From contig JAQVEM010000098.1 of NCBI GenBank assembly GCA_028697935.1, positions 1 to 5,160 of the forward strand: 5,160 nucleotides of DNA, written 5' to 3'. Positions 1-5,160 of the stretch are shown here, piece after piece; the stretch's first letter is position 1; each line of letters starts with the position of its first letter. This DNA comes from Actinomycetota bacterium (GTDB lineage Bacteria; Actinomycetota; Humimicrobiia; Humimicrobiales; Humimicrobiaceae). Both the position numbers and the translations under genes were made by a program. The notes under the pieces were generated by a model, which did no database searches, was not told the origin of the DNA, and saw only the letters and a list, made by a program, of their open reading frames with translations.

Positions 1-721
1 CTTTTACTTCACCCAGAGGCGTATGAAAAGAGGTACTATCAATACGGTAATATTCAATAATTGTCCTGTAAATTGAGTATACTCCAAGATAAGTTGCAAA
101 TATTAATCCATCTGGAATTCTGCCAGGTCTTTTTTTATAATACCTGTGCATCAGCATAAGAATTATAAATAATAAAAAGTTAGCTACTGACTCATATAAG
201 AAGGTCGGGTGAAAATATTCATACCTCTCATAGCCCGGGAGTCTGTTTGCTTCATCTATAAAAATTTTCCAGGGAAGATCAGTAGGTTTCCCATAAGCCT
301 CCTGATTAAAGAAATTACCCCATCTCCCTATAGCCTGACCCAGTACCAGAGCAGGCGAAGCTATATCAGCCCATAACCAGAAATCAAGTTTGCGTATTTT
401 ACAGAAAACGATAAGAGCTATAATGCCCCCGAGTATGGCACCCTGAATAGCGAGTCCACCTCTTCTGAATGCTAAAATATAACCTGGATGCCGGGAATAG
501 TATGACCAGTTTACCAGAACATGAATAAGTCTTGCTCCAATAATAGAAAATATTAATGCAAGTGGTGCAAAATTTAAAACCTCATCTTTTTTTTGACCTC
601 TGTAGCCTGCTGTAAAATATGCAACAATAAAACCAACTACAGTAGCCAGTGCTATTATTATTCCATACCAGACTATTTCAAAACCAAATATGCTAAAAGC
701 AACCGGGTCTTCAACATACAA
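1..721 (-). CDS. lgt: Prolipoprotein diacylglyceryl transferase (Lgt), C-terminus cut by window edge
   Basis: Integral inner-membrane enzyme that moves the diacylglyceryl group of phosphatidylglycerol onto the lipobox cysteine of prolipoproteins, the first step of lipoprotein maturation. The minus strand reads openly for 240 codons. The Lgt signature GRWGNFFNQEAYG lies at residues 132-144, giving counterparts of E. coli R143 (R133), N146 (N136), E151 (E141) and G154 (G144). Also visible are WYG at 18-20 (Y19 equals the essential Y26), HPTFLYE at 171-177, and YRTIIEYYR at 218-226 (R219 and E223 match R239 and E243). Hydrophobic stretches near 16-38, 52-70, 90-107 and 179-192 fit the multi-span topology. 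The TTG at 721 is chosen because an in-frame TAA lies at 739-737 and a strong Shine-Dalgarno site sits 8-9 nt upstream; the nearby ATG at 717 is in another frame and soon stops. Family length is about 260-290 aa, so roughly 20-50 residues are missing. The position of E. coli H103 is Gln (Q93). Identification is secure. Confidence 0.96.
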   Translation of the reverse strand, partial: MYVEDPVAFSIFGFEIVWYGIIIALATVVGFIVAYFTAGYRGQKKDEVLNFAPLALIFSIIGARLIHVLVNWSYYSRHPGYILAFRRGGLAIQGAILGGIIALIVFCKIRKLDFWLWADIASPALVLGQAIGRWGNFFNQEAYGKPTDLPWKIFIDEANRLPGYERYEYFHPTFLYESVANFLLFIILMLMHRYYKKRPGRIPDGLIFATYLGVYSIYRTIIEYYRIDSTSFHTPLGEVK

Positions 722-729
722 AGTATCTG

Positions 730-738
730 CCCTCCCTT
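730..738 (-). promoter_or_regulatory. Strong ribosome binding site of lgt
   Basis: The minus strand reads AAGGGAGGG, close to the full anti-16S consensus, 8 nt before the TTG codon at 721-719. This site decides the lgt start: it supports the TTG over the out-of-frame ATG at 717-715. It also straddles an in-frame TAA (739-737), which blocks any longer lgt reading frame. Confidence 0.88.
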
Positions 739-812
739 ATTCAATTCTTTATTATAAATCTTATTATCCATTATGACTCTAACCGACATTCTAACTAAAT
801 TGGAACATCGAT

Positions 813-841
813 ATTATATTTTCAAATATTTAAGATTTTAA
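813..841 (-). promoter_or_regulatory. Possible secondary promoter for lgt
   Basis: On the minus strand TTAAAA (841-836) is followed after 17 bp by a perfect TATAAT (818-813). The -10 box is ideal but the -35 matches only 4 of 6 positions, and such boxes are frequent by chance in DNA this AT-rich. Transcription would start near 806, giving a leader of about 85 nt to lgt. This is inferred from sequence alone. Confidence 0.35.
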
Positions 842-857
842 CATAAATCAGGATAAA

Positions 858-886
858 AATTTAATTAAAAATTGATTTTATGTCAA
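858..886 (-). promoter_or_regulatory. Candidate sigma-70-type promoter for lgt
   Basis: The minus strand carries a perfect TTGACA -35 box (886-881), a 17-bp spacer and TAAATT (863-858; 4 of 6 matches to TATAAT). It lies in the gap between korB and lgt and points toward lgt, so lgt would have its own transcript with a leader of about 130 nt. The exact -35 and ideal spacing favour it; the weak -10 and AT-rich background limit confidence. Confidence 0.45.
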
Positions 887-900
887 TAAAGTTTTTATGA

Positions 901-922
901 CCTGCTTTTTCCAGAGAGCAGG
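901..922 (-). other. Hairpin (CCTGCT/AGCAGG) in the korB-lgt gap
   Basis: A six-base-pair stem, CCTGCT (901-906) with AGCAGG (917-922), encloses a 10-nt loop. It is the most GC-rich element in an otherwise AT-rich gap and lies 15 bp upstream of the candidate -35 box of lgt. Neither strand shows a proper T-tract right after the stem, so it is a poor intrinsic terminator. It could end or stabilise the korAB transcript or serve as a protein site; the sequence does not decide. Confidence 0.35.
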
Positions 923-945
923 ATGAAACTTATTTTGTTTATAGA

Positions 946-970
946 ACAATTAACTTTAATGATTAAAGCT
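946..970 (-). terminator. Weak terminator-like hairpin after korB
   Basis: About 30 nt after the korB stop, the transcript can fold AGCTTTAA against TTAAAGTT with a 3-nt UCA loop. This gives eight pairs including one G-U and only one G-C pair. The sequence after it (AATTGTTCT) is only moderately T-rich. Position fits the end of korAB transcription, but the stem is AT-rich and the tail imperfect. Confidence 0.25.
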
Positions 971-984
971 TAATAGCTTAAATA

Positions 985-997
985 GTGCAGTTCAATA
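985..997. repeat. Left arm of 13-bp inverted repeat bracketing korB
   Basis: GTGCAGTTCAATA here is the exact reverse complement of 1948-1960. It lies 4 bp beyond the korB stop codon, in non-coding DNA. The match ends abruptly at both sides, so it is exactly 13 bp. Function unknown. Confidence 0.6.
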
Positions 998-1000
998 AGT

Positions 1001-1879
1001 TTAATAATATCTATTCAACAGTTTATTAATATCTATGTCTGCTATGATTTGATCAACAAGCGGTTTTCTTTCTATCTGTTTAAGATTATCTTCATATACC
1101 GGCCTGTCCACTTTATAAAATACCCCTACTGGTATTCTTTCTTCCTCAAGTGATCTATTAATTGCATCATTTAAATCAGATATATCATAATCCTGAATTT
1201 CATCCAGCCTGTAAATTTTATTCCGGTAAAATTCATAATTTTCCTGCTTATTAAATGTGACACATGGCTGTAAAATATCCAGAAAAGAAAATCCCTTATG
1301 CTTTATAGCCTTTTTTATAATCTCTGATAGGTAAAGCGGGTCTCCTGCATATCCCTTTGCTACAAAAGATGCTCCGGCTGCAAGAGCCAGCAAAACCGGG
1401 TTGAGAGGTTCTTCTATCACACCGGATGGTGTTGATTTTGTTTTTAATCCTCTGGCGCTTGTTGGAGAAGCGTGACCGGATGTAAGCCCAAAAATCCTGT
1501 TATTATGTAGAAGATAAGTAATATTGATATTTCTCCTGCACGTATGTATAAAATGGTTTAAGCCTGTACTGGTACCATCACCATCTCCACCCATGACTAA
1601 TACATTTAATTTATGATTTGCCAGTTTTGCTCCGGTAGCCACAGGAAGAGCTCTTCCATGTAAAGCGTGAAACGCATAAGTTTTTATAAAATTTGCACTA
1701 TTTCCCGCACAACCTGCTCCATATACTATAAGTATTTCGTGGGGTTCTAGATTTAAGTTTACAAATGCTTTTTTTAGCGATTTCCATATTCCATAATTCC
1801 CACAGCCAGGACACCATGTCGGCTTCCTGTCAGTATTAAAATCACGTAGTGTTAAATTATATTTCTTTTTCCTGGACAT
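1001..1879 (-). CDS. korB: 2-oxoacid:ferredoxin oxidoreductase, beta subunit (KorB type)
   Basis: Catalytic beta subunit of a CoA-dependent 2-oxoacid:ferredoxin oxidoreductase, which binds thiamine diphosphate and one [4Fe-4S] cluster. It should work in the cytoplasm with the KorA encoded just upstream, decarboxylating a 2-oxoacid to acyl-CoA while reducing ferredoxin. With the ATG at 1879 the product is 292 aa, near the usual 280-310. WCPGCG at 22-27 supplies C23 and C26; GAGCAG gives C57 and LQPCVTF gives C206, the four expected cluster ligands. The thiamine-diphosphate motif is GDGDG (99-103) ending in NN (126-127). Start choice is uncertain: in-frame ATG 1897 and TTG 1924 also exist, but only 1879 has even a weak Shine-Dalgarno (GAG, 7 nt away), and it already leaves 21 residues before the conserved WCPGCG. 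The usual TKGQ-SPT loop reads TSGHASPT. Substrate (2-oxoglutarate, pyruvate or branched-chain oxoacid) cannot be told from sequence. Confidence 0.94.
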   Translation of the reverse strand: MSRKKKYNLTLRDFNTDRKPTWCPGCGNYGIWKSLKKAFVNLNLEPHEILIVYGAGCAGNSANFIKTYAFHALHGRALPVATGAKLANHKLNVLVMGGDGDGTSTGLNHFIHTCRRNINITYLLHNNRIFGLTSGHASPTSARGLKTKSTPSGVIEEPLNPVLLALAAGASFVAKGYAGDPLYLSEIIKKAIKHKGFSFLDILQPCVTFNKQENYEFYRNKIYRLDEIQDYDISDLNDAINRSLEEERIPVGVFYKVDRPVYEDNLKQIERKPLVDQIIADIDINKLLNRYY

Positions 1880-1947
1880 GTCTTCACTCTTATTCATCTT
1901 TTTACTAGCTAAATTTAGATACAACCAGATTCAATTAAAGTGAATTG

Positions 1948-1960
1948 TATTGAACTGCAC
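1948..1960. repeat. Right arm of 13-bp inverted repeat bracketing korB
   Basis: TATTGAACTGCAC pairs perfectly with 985-997. It lies in the korA-korB gap, 69 bp upstream of the preferred korB start, and overlaps the Shine-Dalgarno-like AGAGGTG (minus strand, 1964-1958). The two arms enclose the complete korB gene. Confidence 0.6.
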
Positions 1961-2033
1961 CTCTTCTATTAGCCCTGTTGTTTAAATTTCTATTTCAGAA
2001 TATCTGGTATATTATTAAATCTGACTCAAATTA

Positions 2034-3767
2034 TTATTCAATTTTTTCAACACCGCTGGCAATCTCTTCTGGTAGAAACTGCCTTCCACTGTATTTTAGT
2101 ATTTTATTTTTTATTTTGTAACCTGTATTCATCATTATAATTTTCGAAAGCTGGGACGTTTTATTATTCTCAACAATTATATTTTTATTACTTTCTTTAA
2201 TAATTCCACTAACAATCTCACTATCAAATGGATAAAGGTATGTAAAGTGAATAAAATTTACCTTCTTTTCTTTCTGATTTAATATATTCATAGCCTCAAT
2301 CACGGGACCCTTGCAGGAACCCCAGCTCCATATTGTAATTTCGGCATCAGGAAGTCCATATATTCGTGGGGGAGGAATTTCTTCTATTAATTTTTTCATT
2401 TTTTTAAATCTTTTATCAACCATAATCTTTCTATTACGAGAATTTTCATCAGAATATCCATATTGGTCATGTTCGTCACTATTCGCAATATAAACTCCAC
2501 CTCTTACACCCGGTATAGTTCTCGGAGAAATCCCATTATCGGTATCAGCATAACGATTGTATTCCCTGTTTATATCACTGCTACTGGTTATTAACTTTCC
2601 CCTGTTTACGGTGATATTTTTAAAATCAAACTTGTTATATGAAAAATGATTTTCAGATAAGTATTTATCAAGCATTATGACCACTGGTATCTGATATCTA
2701 TCAGCAAGATCAAATGCCCTACCAGTAAGGTAAAAACACTCTTCGGGGTCGCCGGGGGCCATTATTACTCTTGGAAATTCTCCATGCGATGCATGGCATG
2801 CAAATAACAAATCTCCCTGCTCTGTCCATGTCGGCATTCCTGTTGCAGGGGCAGGCCTCTGACACAATACAATAACAACAGGAGTCTCGGTCATTGCAGC
2901 ACTGCCTATTCCTTCATTCATTAGAGAAAAACCCCCTCCTGATGTCGCAGCCATTGCTCTCACACCTGCATAAGAAGCGCCCAGGACCATATTAATTACT
3001 GCTATATCGTCTTCAGCCTGTTTTGTTATTATATTAAAATCATTTTCTACCGAAGCAAATGAATGCAGTATCGAGGAAGAAGGGGTCACCGGATAAGCTG
3101 CATAAAATTTACAACCTGCTCTAACTGCTCCTAAAAAAACTGCATCATTACCTGTTACAAGAATTTTATTTACAGGTTTTACTATTTCCAGCTCATAGGC
3201 ACTTAATTTCAACTTCTCCTTTATATATTTATACCCTAATTCAGATAATTTAACATTTAGTTCTACGGTTTTCGGACTTTTTTCGCTAAAGACATATGTT
3301 ATTACCTCTTTTAATGCTTCTATATCATAGTTTAGAAGAGCAGCCGACGCTCCAAGAGAAATACTGTTTTTTCCAATTTCAGGAACCTTTAATTCCGAAA
3401 TTATTCTGGAAAAAGGTACAGGGATATAATTGATATCTTTCCTTTCTTTTCTAAAATCAGTAATATCAAAACTATCGTCATCGCAGACAATATAACCACC
3501 ATACAGTACTTCTTCCTGATGAATTCTTACTGTTTCTTCATCTAATGCGACAAGAATATTAATATCTTTACTAATAGAAAAAACCTCACCTGAACCTATT
3601 CTCACAGTATAAGAACTGTGACCACCTCTTATCAGTGAAGGATATTCATTACAATCAACGACAAAATAACCTTTCCTGGCAAACATTTTTGAGAAAATTA
3701 GCCCGGCAGTTATTATGCCATCACCAGCTTTCCCACCAATTTTCCAGCTTATATTTGAAACTTTCAT
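2034..3767 (-). CDS. korA: 2-oxoacid:ferredoxin oxidoreductase, fused gamma-alpha subunit (KorA type)
   Basis: Large subunit of the same 2-oxoacid:ferredoxin oxidoreductase, 577 aa, cytoplasmic. Residues about 8-185 form the gamma domain (GGKAGDGIITAG at 11-22; EYPSLIRGGHSSYTVRI at 41-57). Residues about 200-370 form the thiamine-pyrimidine alpha domain, with YPVTPSSSI (225-233), the YPITP motif of this family, then QAEDDIA (250-256) and GGGFSLMNEG (277-286). R304 and T313 in the RPAPATGMPT segment match the substrate-binding Arg and Thr known from archaeal two-subunit enzymes. SPRTIPGVRGG (414-424) precedes a C-terminal transketolase-like domain (about 475-577) with WGSCKG at 482-487. The gamma-alpha fusion and absence of a separate ferredoxin subunit place it with heterodimeric enzymes like that of Sulfolobus. 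The ATG at 3767 is the only good start: an in-frame TAA lies about 40 bp upstream and no other ATG, GTG or TTG intervenes. The Shine-Dalgarno (GAG, 10 nt away) is weak. It ends in tandem TAA codons. Confidence 0.95.
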   Translation of the reverse strand: MKVSNISWKIGGKAGDGIITAGLIFSKMFARKGYFVVDCNEYPSLIRGGHSSYTVRIGSGEVFSISKDINILVALDEETVRIHQEEVLYGGYIVCDDDSFDITDFRKERKDINYIPVPFSRIISELKVPEIGKNSISLGASAALLNYDIEALKEVITYVFSEKSPKTVELNVKLSELGYKYIKEKLKLSAYELEIVKPVNKILVTGNDAVFLGAVRAGCKFYAAYPVTPSSSILHSFASVENDFNIITKQAEDDIAVINMVLGASYAGVRAMAATSGGGFSLMNEGIGSAAMTETPVVIVLCQRPAPATGMPTWTEQGDLLFACHASHGEFPRVIMAPGDPEECFYLTGRAFDLADRYQIPVVIMLDKYLSENHFSYNKFDFKNITVNRGKLITSSSDINREYNRYADTDNGISPRTIPGVRGGVYIANSDEHDQYGYSDENSRNRKIMVDKRFKKMKKLIEEIPPPRIYGLPDAEITIWSWGSCKGPVIEAMNILNQKEKKVNFIHFTYLYPFDSEIVSGIIKESNKNIIVENNKTSQLSKIIMMNTGYKIKNKILKYSGRQFLPEEIASGVEKIE

Positions 3768-3826
3768 TTGATTTATACTCTTATTTCCCGTTTCATTAAT
3801 ATATTAAATAATATAAATGTAATTAT

Positions 3827-3855
3827 AATATATTACCCGTCAAAATTATTTGCAA
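3827..3855 (-). promoter_or_regulatory. Possible promoter of korAB
   Basis: On the minus strand TTGCAA (3855-3850; 4 of 6 to TTGACA) is followed after 17 bp by TATATT (3832-3827; 5 of 6 to TATAAT). Transcription would begin near 3820, about 53 nt before the korA ATG. The 263-bp gap after the ATPase gene makes a promoter here likely, but the surrounding DNA is so AT-rich that the exact boxes are uncertain. Confidence 0.35.
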
Positions 3856-3981
3856 ATTTCAAAGCACTCACTTTTTAACATTTCTGTCAAAATTTTTACA
3901 TAAATTTATACAAGCTTAGAAACTTCCCACATTTAAGATGTCTGCAACATTCAAAAACCATATTTTTAAAGCAAGCTATAA

Positions 3982-4008
3982 ATTATTATTACTATTATTG
4001 CTACTACT
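3982..4008. repeat. Imperfect trinucleotide repeat (ATT/ACT)
   Basis: Nine triplets in a row, ATT x3, ACT, ATT x2, GCT, ACT x2, form a low-complexity tract in the gap between the copper ATPase and korA. It begins 23 bp after the ATPase stop in the direction of transcription. Shifted by one base, it encodes the leucine run of a plus-strand micro-ORF at 3938-4012. It may be simple slippage-prone DNA. Confidence 0.7.
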
Positions 4009-4030
4009 TTAATTTTTCTTCTGTTTCAAC

Positions 4031-5160
4031 TCATCCTATTTTATCCAGTGATAACCTTTTTAGCCTTAATGAATTAGAAACTACAGAAATACTGCTAAAA
4101 GACATTGCAGCTGCTGCATAAACGGGATTTATAAGTATCCCTGAAAAAGGATAAAGTACACCTGCTGCAACAGGTATCAATATTATATTATAAAAAAAAG
4201 CCCAGAAAAGATTTTGTTTTATTATTCTCATTGTCTGCCTGGATAGTATAATTGCTGCAGGAACTCCTTTTAAATCTCCCTTAATTAAAATTATTTTACC
4301 TGATTCTACTGCAATATCCGTACCTGTTCCAATAGCTATACCAACATCTGCCTGAACCAGAGCAGGAGCATCATTAATACCATCTCCAACCATTGCTACT
4401 ATCTTCCCCTTTTTTTGGAGTTTCTTAATTTCTTCAGCTTTCTGTCCGGGCAAAACTTCTGAAATTATATAATCTATACCCGCTTCTTTTCCTATAGAAT
4501 ACGCTGTATCTCTGTTATCCCCGGTAATCATTATTACCTCCATTCCGAGCTTTTTTAATGTATGCACTGTCTCCTGCGCATTTCTTTTTAAACTATCTGC
4601 AACAGCTATGATACCGGCTATTTTATTATCAATACTAATAAATACAGGAGTCAGGCCTTTCTTTGAAATCTTTTCCCCCTCTGTTTTTATACCAATATCA
4701 TCCAGTTTAATATTATTTTCTTCCATAAGTCTGATATTACCCTTGATTATCTCTTTCCCATCTACGATTGCTTTTATTCCTCTACCGGCTACCACTTCAA
4801 ATCGCACGGGATTCTTTAACTTCAGACCTGCGCTTTTAGCTTTATTTACCATTGCCTTTCCAATAGGATGTTCTGAATATAACTCTGAACTTGCAGCAAT
4901 GCCCAGCAAGTCCTCTTCTGTACCTTTAAAATTACTTTTATTTACAATTATTTCCTTTACTTCAGGCTGGCCTTCTGTCAGTGTACCTGTTTTGTCAAAG
5001 ATAACCGTATCAAGTTTATGAGCAACTTCCAGAGTGGAGGTATCTTTTATCAGTACCCCATTTTCTGCTCCCCTGCCAATCCCAACAGTTATTGCAGTCG
5101 GAGTAGCAAGGCCGAGAGCACACGGGCATGCTATTATAAGAACAGATATAAAATTGACAA
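4031..5160 (-). CDS. copA: Cu(+)-exporting P-type ATPase (CopA-like), N-terminus outside window
   Basis: P1B-1 ATPase that pumps Cu(I) out of the cytoplasm across the inner membrane using ATP, giving copper tolerance. The frame is open from the right edge (first whole codon at 5158) to the TGA at 4033-4031, giving 375 residues. Counting from the first: the transmembrane metal-site motif CPCALGLATP (11-20); the phosphorylation loop DKTGTLT (55-61, aspartate D55); the nucleotide-binding SEHPIG (95-100); TGDN (212-215); and the hinge GDGINDAP (258-265). The penultimate membrane helix carries FFYN (321-324) and the last carries MSFSS (352-356), which with CPC set Cu(I)-type specificity in this family; zinc and cadmium pumps lack this pair. 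Missing are the metal-binding N-terminal domain(s), the first helices and the actuator TGE domain, probably 350-450 residues. A TTG at 4909 is internal and not the start, because conserved CPC and DKTGT lie upstream in the same frame. No key residue of the visible part is lost. Confidence 0.95.
   Translation of the reverse strand, partial: VNFISVLIIACPCALGLATPTAITVGIGRGAENGVLIKDTSTLEVAHKLDTVIFDKTGTLTEGQPEVKEIIVNKSNFKGTEEDLLGIAASSELYSEHPIGKAMVNKAKSAGLKLKNPVRFEVVAGRGIKAIVDGKEIIKGNIRLMEENNIKLDDIGIKTEGEKISKKGLTPVFISIDNKIAGIIAVADSLKRNAQETVHTLKKLGMEVIMITGDNRDTAYSIGKEAGIDYIISEVLPGQKAEEIKKLQKKGKIVAMVGDGINDAPALVQADVGIAIGTGTDIAVESGKIILIKGDLKGVPAAIILSRQTMRIIKQNLFWAFFYNIILIPVAAGVLYPFSGILINPVYAAAAMSFSSISVVSNSLRLKRLSLDKIG

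Noticed and set aside
715..717. ATG as the lgt start
   Set aside because: It is out of frame with the Lgt motifs and reaches a stop at 675-673; the TTG at 721 is in frame and well spaced from the ribosome site.
967..983. Short tandem AGCTTAAT/AGCTTAAA
   Set aside because: Two imperfect 8-bp units in AT-rich DNA are expected by chance and overlap the weak hairpin already listed.
2311..2493. Plus-strand 60-codon open frame
   Set aside because: It lies wholly inside korA, has no recognisable motif, and korA is firmly supported by domain motifs on the other strand.
3885..3890. Perfect minus-strand TTGACA upstream of korA as a -35 box
   Set aside because: With a 17-bp spacer the -10 position reads GTGCTT, unlike a -10 box; nearby spacings are no better.
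3768..4030. Search for a clear terminator after the copper ATPase gene
   Set aside because: Only stems of about four base pairs could be found and none has a T-tract, so no terminator is called.
4031..4909. Copper ATPase gene starting at the TTG at 4909 as a truncated protein
   Set aside because: The same frame continues without a stop to the right edge and encodes CPCALGLATP and DKTGTLT, so the TTG is an internal leucine codon.
4608..5021. Plus-strand 137-codon open frame rich in Ser, Ile, Leu and Pro
   Set aside because: It is the antisense shadow of the copper ATPase phosphorylation and nucleotide-binding domain, whose motifs are all in order on the minus strand.
1..5160. tRNA, rRNA, CRISPR, insertion sequence, phage or defence genes
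   Set aside because: No cloverleaf, repeat-spacer pattern, transposase motif or defence-gene motif was seen on either strand.

Overview
The window comes from a low-GC, AT-rich bacterial genome. Codon use is rich in ATA, AGA, AAA and TTA, and intergenic DNA is very AT-rich. lgt places it in Bacteria, because lipoprotein diacylglyceryl transfer is a bacterial trait. A ferredoxin-linked 2-oxoacid oxidoreductase points to anaerobic or ferredoxin-based central metabolism. A low-GC anaerobe, for example of a clostridial or halanaerobial type, would fit, but the lineage cannot be fixed from this sequence alone.

All four genes read on the minus strand, so transcription runs from high to low coordinates. 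At the right edge (5158-4031) is the C-terminal 375 residues of a Cu(+)-exporting P1B-type ATPase (copA-like); its N-terminus lies outside the window. A 263-bp AT-rich gap (3768-4030) follows. It holds a trinucleotide-repeat tract and weak promoter-like sequences. Next come korA (3767-2034), a fused gamma-alpha subunit, and korB (start near 1879, stop at 1001), the thiamine-diphosphate and Fe-S beta subunit. Together they should form a CoA-dependent 2-oxoacid:ferredoxin oxidoreductase. The two genes are about 154 bp apart, wider than expected for an operon pair.

A 279-bp intergenic region (722-1000) separates korB from lgt. It carries hairpins downstream of korB, a TTGACA-type promoter candidate, a second -10-like box and a strong Shine-Dalgarno site. 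lgt starts at a TTG (721) and runs off the left edge, so its C-terminus is missing. lgt therefore looks like its own transcription unit and not the tail of korAB.

No RNA genes, insertion sequences, CRISPR arrays or phage genes were seen. The gene content is ordinary housekeeping and metal-homeostasis material, and I do not see a convincing new system. The less ordinary points are a perfect 13-bp inverted repeat bracketing korB, a plus-strand micro-ORF ending in nine leucines inside the copA-korA gap, an orphan Shine-Dalgarno sequence before korB, and substitutions at usually conserved positions in KorB and Lgt.
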